In this document: positions 57,472-64,000 of the stretch, piece after piece | Position numbering within the stretch: position 1 is the stretch's first letter | Layout: every line of letters starts with the position of its first letter | Source of the DNA: Candidatus Levyibacteriota bacterium | GTDB taxonomy: Bacteria; Patescibacteria; Microgenomatia; Levybacterales; UBA12049 | Length of the DNA stretch: 64,000 nt | Direction of reading: 5' to 3' | NCBI GenBank assembly: GCA_016186625.1 | Contig: JACPLG010000008.1 | Span: 144,723 to 208,722, forward strand | Program-made: the position numbers and the translations under genes | Notes under the pieces: generated by a model | Databases searched by the model: none | What the model was told of the DNA's origin: nothing | What the model saw: only the letters and a program-made list of their open reading frames with translations

Positions 57472-58665
57472 TTATTTTAGGAGCCGATGCAAGGCCTTGT
57501 CTTTTTCGGATGGGGAGATTTTGGATCTTCGAACTGCATGCTGGAGTATTCCAATTGTTTGATCATAAGTTGTGCGATCGATTGGATATGGAGTTACATC
57601 TTTACCCCCGTGGGCAAAAGAATAGCGGGCCGGATCTTGGTAAGATGGCTCTGCCCCATAAATTATTTCGCTAACTAAACTTAAAGCTCGAATTGTTTTT
57701 CCTCCGACTCCTTTTATAGAAAGTAAACTTTCAAAATCCTCTGGATTCTCATAAGTAACTCTTTGCAGAATCCTTTCAAGATATTTGCTTTTTGTGAAAT
57801 CCTCCATCTCAACTGCATGATGCTTAAACTCTACCCCATCAAACTCGGCAAATACAAACACTTGTTGCTGGTTTTTCAAGGCGTCCCCTTGAAAAGCTTG
57901 ATATGGCGATGTTTTTAATGCTATCATACGAGAGACTGCCCCCGAGTGTTTTCGAAGTAGCTCAATGTCTTTCATTAAAGTTTTATATCCTGATTCAACT
58001 AATTCAATTGAAATATCTTTATTCTTTTTACTCTTCTTATCAACTAAATTTCTGGTTGATTTCCTAAATAACTGAGATACAATTCCTTTGTGAGGTTCCT
58101 GCGTAAACTCAATATCGGCCGGATTATCACTATACCAGTGGTAACGGCGGGCAGTTGCATTCTGGGTATTCATTCCCTGTTGGACAACAGTCCAGGCGCC
58201 ATTTTTACTAAAGAAAAAAGCGTGATGATAAAGAGTGTAATCGTCCTGAATTAGGGAACTATCTACCTTTGCAGACATTTTTGAGGAATAAACAAGGTTA
58301 TTCGTTGTTTTTTCAGGCAAGCTCAAAACTCCTCCCCACTGCTCGATTTCGTCTGGAGTTTTTCTGCTAGTAGCTCCTTTTCCGCCAGCAATAAATACAC
58401 CCAGTTCTAACTCTCTTCCGCGAATGGCCTCTTTTAAAGCTGCAGTTAAAATAGTCGTAAGACCTGAAGCATTCCAGTCAAACGCCAGGACTGTTCCCAA
58501 GGACTGAAACCACACCGGATCAGCTACCCTTTTTATATATTCATCTGGCCCATACTCCTCAATTAAAACATCTGTCATGCTCCTGCCGAGCTTGACCATC
58601 CTCTCAAAGAGCCACGGAGGACATTTCCCAGCATCAAGTGTCATTGTTGCAATACCGCGTTTCAT
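57472..58665 (-). CDS. DUF763 domain-containing protein
   Basis: A 397-residue protein of the DUF763 family, best known from archaea and thermophiles: MKRGIATMTLDAGKCPPWLFERMVKLGR at the start, FDWNASGLTTILTAALKEA, a variable lid, YQAFQGDALKNQQ, then a helix-hairpin-helix (FESLLSIKGVGGKTIRALSLVSEIIYG) and YSFAHGGKDVTPYPI. The function is unknown; the HhH and nearby repair genes suggest nucleic-acid binding. Presence of this mostly archaeal family may reflect transfer. The ATG at 58665 gives the conserved start; the longer frame to 58701 is unlikely. Confidence 0.88.
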   Translation of the reverse strand: MKRGIATMTLDAGKCPPWLFERMVKLGRSMTDVLIEEYGPDEYIKRVADPVWFQSLGTVLAFDWNASGLTTILTAALKEAIRGRELELGVFIAGGKGATSRKTPDEIEQWGGVLSLPEKTTNNLVYSSKMSAKVDSSLIQDDYTLYHHAFFFSKNGAWTVVQQGMNTQNATARRYHWYSDNPADIEFTQEPHKGIVSQLFRKSTRNLVDKKSKKNKDISIELVESGYKTLMKDIELLRKHSGAVSRMIALKTSPYQAFQGDALKNQQQVFVFAEFDGVEFKHHAVEMEDFTKSKYLERILQRVTYENPEDFESLLSIKGVGGKTIRALSLVSEIIYGAEPSYQDPARYSFAHGGKDVTPYPIDRTTYDQTIGILQHAVRRSKISPSEKDKALHRLLK

Positions 58666-58694
58666 ATTTTGGAAAAGAATATTTAAACTCTTCC

Positions 58695-58715
58695 TTCCCA
58701 CATGTCAAGTGGGAA
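58695..58715 (+). repeat. Dispersed 21-base hairpin, copy 4
   Basis: Exact reverse complement of copy 1 (2688-2708), between the yraN and DUF763 genes. Confidence 0.7.
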
Positions 58716-58727
58716 CGCAATTTATAA

Positions 58728-59093
58728 TCAAAAACCGCTAATGTTCTCTACATGCTCTATGTTACTCGCATCTCCAGAATAATCAAGCAGAACCGAAATT
58801 GCGTCTATTCTTAGGGACTGCGGAAGTTTCGGATTTAGGACTTTATAAAACTGGGCAGTTTTGACAAGGGAATGTAGTTTAAAAGGCGTAATTTGTTCAA
58901 AGGGTGCTCCAAACTGATATGACGTTCTGGTCTTCACTTCAACGAAAACCAAGGTCCGACCTTGAAGCGCGATAATGTCAATTTCTCCGTAACCTTTGCG
59001 GAAATTCCTGTCAATTATTTTATAACCTCGTTTCCGCAGAAACTGTACGGCTAACTCTTCACCCAATTTGGCAGTGGGATTAGAGATTTTCAT
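58728..59093 (-). CDS. YraN family endonuclease-like protein (UPF0102)
   Basis: A 121-residue protein of the YraN family with a PD-(D/E)XK-like core: GEELAVQFLRKRGYKIIDRNFRKGYGEIDIIALQGRTLVFVEVKTRTSYQFG. Asp and Glu of GEIDII and VEVK are intact. Probably processes DNA structures. It starts 4 bases after the L19 stop and is therefore in one operon with rplS, the classic bacterial neighbourhood of this family. Confidence 0.92.
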   Translation of the reverse strand: MKISNPTAKLGEELAVQFLRKRGYKIIDRNFRKGYGEIDIIALQGRTLVFVEVKTRTSYQFGAPFEQITPFKLHSLVKTAQFYKVLNPKLPQSLRIDAISVLLDYSGDASNIEHVENISGF

Positions 59094-59097
59094 CTTT

Positions 59098-59388
59098 TTA
59101 CGGATTAAGCCTTGGGGATTTAAGAAAATTAAGTTTTGCCCGCCTTATGTTCATTTTTGGTTTTGCTTTAAAATCTACTTTATCTACATTCGGGTTTCCT
59201 ACGTGCCAAATTCTCTCCACCGCAACATCACCTACGTGTTTTTGAACAGTATAGCTTTTATTTTCTCCGCGTCCTCTTATTTGAAGAACCTGACCCTCAA
59301 AAATCTGCGTCCTTGTCTTTTCTCCCTCTTTAATTTTAGTGTGAACCTTAACAATATCCCCAACCTTGAAATTAATTGAATTTAACAT
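59098..59388 (-). CDS. rplS: 50S ribosomal protein L19
   Basis: L19 sits at the 30S-50S interface. The 96-residue protein (E. coli 115) has FKVGDIVKVHTKIKEGEKTRTQIFEGQVLQIRGRG, then VERIWHVGNPNVDKVDF and the basic RRAKLNFLKSPRLNP end. The shortened N and C termini are typical of reduced genomes. TATAAT lies 8 bases before the ATG behind a TTGAAC -35 box. Confidence 0.93.
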   Translation of the reverse strand: MLNSINFKVGDIVKVHTKIKEGEKTRTQIFEGQVLQIRGRGENKSYTVQKHVGDVAVERIWHVGNPNVDKVDFKAKPKMNIRRAKLNFLKSPRLNP

Positions 59389-59396
59389 AGCACCTA

Positions 59397-59425
59397 ATTA
59401 TAGCTGATAAAAATACTTTGTTCAA
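59397..59425 (-). promoter_or_regulatory. Promoter of rplS-yraN
   Basis: Minus strand TTGAAC, 17-base spacer, TATAAT, then 8 bases to the ATG. Confidence 0.65.
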
Positions 59426-59438
59426 TAATATTACCATT

Positions 59439-59462
59439 ACGGGTATACTAGTATATCCGTAA
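59439..59462 (-). repeat. 24-base palindrome, copy 2 (upstream of rplS promoter)
   Basis: Identical to 11098-11121. Here it lies about 13 bases upstream of the rplS -35 box and just after the pyrG stop, so it could be an operator or a mobile repeat. Confidence 0.7.
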
Positions 59463-59467
59463 AATCA

Positions 59468-61003
59468 TTAATTTCTATTTTTAAATACCGATTCGATGAA
59501 TCCCAGAAAAATAGGATGTGGATTTAGAGGTCGGCTTTTGTATTCGGGATGGCCTTGGGTACCTAGATAAAATGGGTGTTTACTTTCCGATAATTCAATT
59601 ATTTCAGCCAACCCTTCTTCTACAGACTTGGCTGCAACAATAAACCCGGATTTTTCAAACTTCTCCGCGTAATCATTATTAAACTCATATCTATGCCTAT
59701 GGCGTTCAGAAGTCAGGCATTTTGATTTGTCAATAAAATCATTGTATCTATCATAAAGCTTAAAAGCTCTCGTCCCCTTTTTAACCGTTGCTTCCCAGCG
59801 TCCAAGCCTCATCGTCCCTCCATAAGCGCGTCTTTGCATAAATTCTTTTTGCTTGGGCATAAGATGGATTACTAAATTCTTTCCACTGGGATCATTTTCC
59901 TCGGTATTCGCATCTTTCAACTCCAAAACATCCCGAGCATAGGATATTACTGCCAGCTGCATTCCATAACATAGCCCAAGATATGGAATTTTTTTCTGCC
60001 TGGCATACCCTGCAGTCTTAATCATCCCCTCAGCTCCCCTCGATCCCCATCCTATTGGGACAATTATGCCGTCTGGTTTTCCGATTAGTTTTTCTAAATC
60101 AGGATTTTCTTCTGCTTTTTCCGCGTTAATCCAGTGTGTTTTAACATGGACTCCAAGCTCATATGAGGCGTGATCAATTGCGTCAAAAAGAGCAGCGTAG
60201 CTATCTCTTAACTGATAATCACCTGTCCCAAAATACTTACCTACAATGGCAATTTCAACAAATTCATTTTGATTTTGAACTTTTTTAACCTTGCCAACAA
60301 ATCTTTGCCATTTTGACAAATTTGAATCTTTAACTTTTAAATTTAATTTTCTTAAAATTTTTTTCCCTAGACTTTGTTTGTCTAAGATTAATGGAACCTC
60401 ATAAACAGATGGAAGGTCTGGACTAGAGATCACATTTTCGGAAGGAACATTACAAAAAAGAGCTAAGCGGTCTCGTCTTCTTTGGTCAAGATATTTTTCT
60501 GAGCGGCAAATTATAAAATCTGGCTGTATTCCCAAAGAATTTAACGTCCTGACAGATAGTTGCGTTGGTTTGGTTTTGGGTTCCCCAAGGTGTTTTGGTG
60601 TTGGGACGTAGCTGACGTGAACGTGAATCACGTCACCTGGGTTTTTCAACGTCATTATACGTGAGGCCTCGTAGTAAAAAACGTTTTGATACTCCCCGGC
60701 AGTTCCGCCGATGAAGTTATCCTTTCCCATGTCTTCACCCAGAAATTTTTCATATGTCCCTATATCCATATCAGCCTCAGTCCCATCTTCGCAAAGGAAA
60801 GTATCACCATGCTCAATTGGATTAATTGTTCCTGCGTCAAGATTTAAGTAGTTTTCAAATTTTATTGGAGCGATCTTGTATCCTGCAGCTTTTAGAAGGA
60901 GTGATATTGAAGCTGATGTAATGCCTTTCCCGATACCTGAAATGACTCCCCCGGAGACAAATATATACTTTGTTCGCCTTAAGTTCCTATTACTATCGGG
61001 CAC
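59468..61003 (-). CDS. pyrG: CTP synthase
   Basis: Makes CTP from UTP, ATP and glutamine. The 511-residue protein has the synthase domain (KYIFVSGGVISGIGKGITSASISLLLKAAGYKIAPIKFENYLNLDAGTINPIEHGDTFLCEDGTEADMDIG) and a class I glutamine amidotransferase domain (nucleophile Cys in YLGLCYGMQLAV; GTQGHPEYKSRP for His and Glu). I chose the GTG at 61003: it is preceded 5 bases upstream by TATTAT with TTGTCA at 17-base spacing, giving a leaderless mRNA. The longer frame to 61069 reads through this promoter and adds unrelated residues. Confidence 0.94.
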   Translation of the reverse strand: MPDSNRNLRRTKYIFVSGGVISGIGKGITSASISLLLKAAGYKIAPIKFENYLNLDAGTINPIEHGDTFLCEDGTEADMDIGTYEKFLGEDMGKDNFIGGTAGEYQNVFYYEASRIMTLKNPGDVIHVHVSYVPTPKHLGEPKTKPTQLSVRTLNSLGIQPDFIICRSEKYLDQRRRDRLALFCNVPSENVISSPDLPSVYEVPLILDKQSLGKKILRKLNLKVKDSNLSKWQRFVGKVKKVQNQNEFVEIAIVGKYFGTGDYQLRDSYAALFDAIDHASYELGVHVKTHWINAEKAEENPDLEKLIGKPDGIIVPIGWGSRGAEGMIKTAGYARQKKIPYLGLCYGMQLAVISYARDVLELKDANTEENDPSGKNLVIHLMPKQKEFMQRRAYGGTMRLGRWEATVKKGTRAFKLYDRYNDFIDKSKCLTSERHRHRYEFNNDYAEKFEKSGFIVAAKSVEEGLAEIIELSESKHPFYLGTQGHPEYKSRPLNPHPIFLGFIESVFKNRN

Positions 61004-61008
61004 GATTA

Positions 61009-61037
61009 ATAATACCACAATTTGATATACTTGACAA
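61009..61037 (-). promoter_or_regulatory. Promoter of pyrG, overlapping a divergent promoter
   Basis: Minus strand TTGTCA (61037-61032), 17-base spacer, TATTAT (61014-61009). Its -35 box shares five bases with the plus-strand TTGACA at 61031. Confidence 0.65.
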
Positions 61038-61120
61038 CATCTTAATAAAGGAGTAAAAATAAACTGCAAGGAGGCAGGATCATGATGACTTTAAAGAACT
61101 GGGCTGGGACCCAGTTTTTT
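61031..61120 (+). ncRNA. Candidate short transcript with leader peptide and terminator
   Basis: TTGACA, 17-base spacer, TAAAAA (61031-61059) would start a short RNA. It contains a perfect AAGGAGG (61068-61074), an ATG 7 bases later opening a 19-residue frame (61082-61141), and inside that frame an intrinsic terminator AACTGGG-ctggga-CCCAGTTTTTT (61097-61120). It resembles a leader-peptide attenuator or an sRNA that binds ribosomes. No downstream target is obvious besides tRNA-Gly. Confidence 0.4.
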
Positions 61121-61161
61121 GTTGGAGGAAAGCTTCTTTAATTGATATAATTTCGGTTACT

Positions 61162-61232
61162 GCGGGATTGGTTCAGTGGTAGAACGTTTCCTTCCCAAGG
61201 AAGAAATGCGAGTTCGATTCTCGTATCCCGCT
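61162..61232 (+). tRNA. tRNA-Gly (anticodon CCC)
   Basis: Acceptor GCGGGAT/ATCCCGC, anticodon stem TTTCC/GGAAG with loop TTCCCAA, T stem GCGAG/CTCGT with TTCGATT loop. TATAAT at 61146-61151. CCA is not encoded. Confidence 0.92.
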
Positions 61233-61235
61233 CAA

Positions 61236-61646
61236 CTATTTTGCGTTGGGGATTATGAGCTGTGTTCCCGGAGGAACATAATCAGGATTTTCAAGTTTGT
61301 TTGCCTCAACAATTTCAACATACCTGTATCCGTCACCATAGAATCTGACTGCTACGTCCCAGATAGACTCACCTTCTTTTAAAATATACGTTCTTTGGGA
61401 TATGGGAGTTGTTGACTGCGGAATGTTAGTTGTGTCAAGATCTGACGGAGCTTGTATACGAGTTTCTCTTATCAGTAGAAAAAAGACCACAACAAGTCCA
61501 ATAACAACTACAGCTCCCAGAATAAGACTTACATAAGACTCACTTAAGCGGATTTTTGAAGATATATCCTGATAAAGGTTTCCTTTTGTATCTTCTAACT
61601 GTCCCGTTTCAACCGGAGTTATTTTCTTTGTTCTCTTCTTTGCCAT
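61236..61646 (-). CDS. LysM-domain membrane protein
   Basis: A 136-residue protein: basic cytoplasmic N terminus, one membrane helix (about 40-60: YVSLILGAVVVIGLVVVFFLLI), a short linker and a C-terminal LysM domain (RTYILKEGESIWDVAVRFYGDGYRYVEIVEANKL...VPPGTQLIIP). LysM binds N-acetylglucosamine in peptidoglycan, so this links membrane to wall, possibly at division. It ends 4 bases from the convergent tRNA-Gly. Confidence 0.9.
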   Translation of the reverse strand: MAKKRTKKITPVETGQLEDTKGNLYQDISSKIRLSESYVSLILGAVVVIGLVVVFFLLIRETRIQAPSDLDTTNIPQSTTPISQRTYILKEGESIWDVAVRFYGDGYRYVEIVEANKLENPDYVPPGTQLIIPNAK

Positions 61647-61769
61647 TTCCGTGACAGTTTGACTATATTACAACAACTAAATTAAAAAATGCAAGCCCTA
61701 ATTTGAAGCAAAAATATTTGACCGTGTATCCACTCTTCTGTTAAAATACGACTGCGGCAATTCAAATTT

Positions 61770-61843
61770 GGGTTCGTAGTGAAGAGGCCTATCACGCCTC
61801 CCTGTCACGGAGGAGATCGCCGGTTCGAATCCGGTCGGACCCG
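61770..61843 (+). tRNA. tRNA-Asp (anticodon GTC)
   Basis: Acceptor GGGTTCG/CGGACCC (one G-U), D stem GTGA/TCAC, anticodon stem CCTCC/GGAGG with loop CTGTCAC, T stem GCCGG/CCGGT. TAAAAT at 61742-61747 is the likely -10 box. CCA is not encoded. Confidence 0.93.
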
Positions 61844-61871
61844 CAAAGATAATTTAGAGTAATAATTTAAC

Positions 61872-63632
61872 GTGACAAACAAAGAGATTGCAAAGCTTTT
61901 TCGCGCTGTTGCTGCTTCTTATTCCATAAAAAACGAGAAGAAATTTCGTTTCCAAATTATCGCCTACCAAAAAGCAGCAGACGCTGTTGATGGACTAACT
62001 ACTCAACTTGAAGATCTTTATAAAGAGGGCGAACTTGAAGAAATCCCAGGAATCGGAGCAACGATTAAAGGAAGACTTGAAGAACTCTTTAAAAAAGGGA
62101 AAGTTAAACACTTTGAAGATGTTATGAAAGGTATTCCTCCGTCTGTTTTTGTTTTAATGGAGATACCTTCAATTGGACCAAAGAAAGCATTTAGAATTTC
62201 CTCCCACTTCCATATTAAAAATCCGCAGACTTGCATAAATGAGGTTGAAAAATTAGCAAAAAGTGGAAAAATTGCAAAACTTGAAGGATTCGGAGAAAAG
62301 TCCGAAGCCGATATTCTCCGAGCGATTTCGGAGTTTAAAGAAGGGAAAGGAAAAACTACAAGAATACTCCTTTCTTATGCGGGTGAGGTTGCTGATCAAA
62401 TTTTAGATTATCTTAAGAAATTTGAATACGTTAAAGATGCAGCGCCTTTGGGAAGCTTAAGAAGGATGAAGCCACTTGTAGGAGACATAGATATTGCCGC
62501 AACAACAACAAAACCAAAGCAACTGATTGAACATTTTATAAAATACAAAAGAGTTGATCGTATAATAGAAAAAGGGCCAACTACTGCTTCAATTTTAACA
62601 ACAGCCGGGAACCAGATAGATCTTATGGTTTTATCCCCTAAAAAGTGGGGTTCCCTTCTTCAACATTTTACAGGAAGCAAAGATCATAATGTTGCTTTAA
62701 GAGAATATGCCTTGAAGAAAAGTTTATCGCTCTCAGAAAAAGGAATAAAAAATTTAAAAACAGGAAAAATGAATGAGTTTTCCAAAGAAGAGGAATTTTA
62801 TAAAAGTCTTGGACTCTCCTGGATCCCTCCTGAGATGAGAGAAAACACAGGTGAAATAGAACTTGCGTTAAAAAACAAACTACCAAAGATTGTTGAACTA
62901 GGAAACATAAAAGGAGACTTTCATATTCACACAAGTTTTCCTGTTGAACCAAGCCATGATCTTGGAAAAAATTCAATTTCCGAAATGCTTCAAAAAGCCA
63001 AGGAATTAGGATACGAGTATCTTGGTTTTTCAGAGCACAATCCATCCCAAAGCAAACACACAAAGCAAGAGATAATTGACCTTATTTTAAAAAGAAACGA
63101 AGAAGTTGAGAGGCAAAACAATCTACACGGAGTAAAAACATTTAAGCTTATGGAAACAGACATTCTCCCTAACGGAGAGCTAGCGCTGCCTGAAGAAGCT
63201 TTGGAAAAACTGGACGCAACAATTGTTTCGATCCATTCTGTTTTTAAGATGGGCAGAACCGAGATGACCAAACGGGTTCTTACCGGACTCTCCCACCCAA
63301 AAGCAAAAATATTAGCTCATCCTACAGGAAGACTTTTAAATGAAAGATACGGCTATGATCTGAATTTTGATGAAATTTTTGAATTCTGTAAAAAAAATAA
63401 TAAAGCTCTGGAAATAAATGCTTATCCAAACCGTCTTGATCTCTACGATGAGTTGATACGAAAAGCAGTTGATGGGAAAGTTTTGCTTTCTATAGACACG
63501 GACAGTCACGCGGTCTACCAAATGGAACTTATGAGATACGGAGTCGCACAGGCTCGCCGTGGCTGGGCAACAAAATCTGATATAATAAATGCACTTTCAT
63601 ACGATGAGGTTAAAAAATGGTTCAGTTTGTAA
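61872..63632 (+). CDS. polX: DNA polymerase X family with PHP domain
   Basis: A gap-filling repair polymerase with an added 3'-5' exonuclease. In the 586-residue chain, residues 1-90 are the lyase-like helical domain (FRFQIIAYQKAADAVDGL), two HhH motifs follow (EEIPGIGATIKGRLEEL; MEIPSIGPKKAF), then the palm with GSLRRMKPLVGDIDIAA (two catalytic Asp) and QIDLMVL, the thumb with HFTGSKDHNVALREYA, and a C-terminal PHP domain (GDFHIHTSF, LGFSEHNPS, SIHSVFKMG, AHPTGRLL, INAYPNRLD, SIDTDSHAVYQM) with the metal-binding His/Asp set intact. The start is GTG. It follows tRNA-Asp by 28 bases. Confidence 0.93.
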   Translation: MTNKEIAKLFRAVAASYSIKNEKKFRFQIIAYQKAADAVDGLTTQLEDLYKEGELEEIPGIGATIKGRLEELFKKGKVKHFEDVMKGIPPSVFVLMEIPSIGPKKAFRISSHFHIKNPQTCINEVEKLAKSGKIAKLEGFGEKSEADILRAISEFKEGKGKTTRILLSYAGEVADQILDYLKKFEYVKDAAPLGSLRRMKPLVGDIDIAATTTKPKQLIEHFIKYKRVDRIIEKGPTTASILTTAGNQIDLMVLSPKKWGSLLQHFTGSKDHNVALREYALKKSLSLSEKGIKNLKTGKMNEFSKEEEFYKSLGLSWIPPEMRENTGEIELALKNKLPKIVELGNIKGDFHIHTSFPVEPSHDLGKNSISEMLQKAKELGYEYLGFSEHNPSQSKHTKQEIIDLILKRNEEVERQNNLHGVKTFKLMETDILPNGELALPEEALEKLDATIVSIHSVFKMGRTEMTKRVLTGLSHPKAKILAHPTGRLLNERYGYDLNFDEIFEFCKKNNKALEINAYPNRLDLYDELIRKAVDGKVLLSIDTDSHAVYQMELMRYGVAQARRGWATKSDIINALSYDEVKKWFSL

Positions 63633-63743
63633 GGCCTCCGGCCCGGTAGCCAACTTAGAGAAGTCTCTGACTCACAGAGTTGGGATTTCTGCAAACCGAA
63701 AGGTTCTCGGAACCGTAGGTCTGGTCATGAGGGAGGTGATTTT
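63633..63743 (+). promoter_or_regulatory. Structured leader of lemA
   Basis: A 111-base gap with a CCAACT...AGTTGG stem (holding an inner AGAGA/TCTCT stem) and a GGTTC-tcg-GAACC stem, followed by GAGGGAGGTGAT directly before the ATG. It starts with a GC-rich CCTCCGGCCCGG repeat-like piece. It may be a regulatory leader; no class was recognised. Confidence 0.4.
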
Positions 63744-64000
63744 ATGAATTCTACAATAATTATTGCGGCTATTGTGGGAGCTTTGGTTCTTTTTGCTCTT
63801 TACTTATACAATACTTTAATTTCGGCAAGGCTACGAGTTAGTGAGGCATTTTCCCAGATTGACGTCCAGCTTAAAAGAAGAACAGACCTAATTCCTAATT
63901 TAATAGAAACAGTCAAGGGATATGCAAAACATGAAAAGAGTACTTTTGAAAAAGTAACAGAACTAAGAACCAGCTTAATGCAGGCAAAAACACCTGAAAA
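63744..64000 (+). CDS. lemA: LemA family protein (cut by window end)
   Basis: The first 85 codons are visible. One N-terminal membrane helix (IIIAAIVGALVLFALYLYNTLI) is followed by the LemA signature LRVSEAFSQIDVQLKRRTDLIPNLIETVKGYAKHEKSTFEKVTELRTSL. LemA proteins are membrane-anchored helical bundles facing outward, often next to a TPM or M48 peptidase gene, which would lie beyond the window. A strong Shine-Dalgarno sequence supports the start. Confidence 0.93.
   Translation, partial: MNSTIIIAAIVGALVLFALYLYNTLISARLRVSEAFSQIDVQLKRRTDLIPNLIETVKGYAKHEKSTFEKVTELRTSLMQAKTPE

Noticed and set aside
61003..61069. Longer N terminus of CTP synthase starting at 61069
   Set aside because: The extra codons are read through the promoter and have no similarity to the family; GTG 61003 fits the family start.

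Overview
The window looks like a chromosome segment of a Candidate Phyla Radiation bacterium (Patescibacteria), most likely of the Microgenomates side. This is inferred from AT-rich sequence with tiny intergenic gaps, shortened versions of core proteins (UvrC without its helix-hairpin-helix end, 96-residue L19, a short HolA-like protein, MgtE without its N domain), tRNA genes without encoded CCA, standard use of TGA as stop, and families common in that group (DUF2130, GH130-like, SDH-type Clp-fold protease, DUF2723, short GIY-YIG proteins). No marker here fixes the lineage.

Layout. 0-10.5 kb: GIY-YIG nuclease, tRNA-Lys, rnhB, DUF2130, a holin-like protein, secG, a family 5 solute-binding protein, then uvrC, a transglutaminase and uvrA on the minus strand. 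10.7-21.1 kb: an extracellular-surface locus holding a CAP/SCP protein, a TasA/camelysin-like protein, a SipW-like signal peptidase fused to a second SipW-type substrate with a lamin-tail domain, an RTX-repeat protein, a sortase, and three paralogous Asn/Gly-rich tandem-repeat proteins, one ending in LPVTGG. Each end carries a related RNA leader element that includes a 17-base identical block. 21.1-30.7 kb: DUF2292 and membrane proteins, a translationally coupled pair of GH130-like proteins (three GH130 modules), an Nramp-related transporter, an orphan M41-like protease and gene remnants. 30.8-38.6 kb: P-type Ca/Mn ATPase, MgtE, a phosphotransferase, two tRNAs, an MscS-like helix protein and a Clp-fold protease. 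38.5-46.4 kb: an IS1595-type transposase, a candidate small RNA, a clan A glycosidase, YkuK, a metallopeptidase and glycosyltransferases. 46.4-53.8 kb: holA-like, phosphomannomutase/phosphoglucomutase, bifunctional PGI/PMI, PEP synthase, enolase, rsmI. 53.8-64 kb: DedA, lexA, uvrB, DUF763, yraN, rplS, pyrG, tRNA-Gly, LysM, tRNA-Asp, polX, and the start of lemA.

How the genes fit together. uvrA, uvrB, uvrC, lexA, polX and rnhB give most of a repair set. The mutase-isomerase-PEP synthase-enolase run links lower glycolysis or gluconeogenesis to hexose-phosphate and mannose-phosphate supply, which the glycosyltransferases and GH130-like proteins could use. The surface locus looks like an integrated export, processing and anchoring module for fibres.

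Two expression styles are visible. Many housekeeping genes have a TATAAT-like box only 5-9 bases before the start codon, so their mRNAs are probably leaderless. Several surface and membrane genes instead have long structured leaders and a strong GGGGGTGA-type ribosome binding site. Several short palindromic repeat families are scattered between genes and, in at least four cases, lie inside coding sequence.
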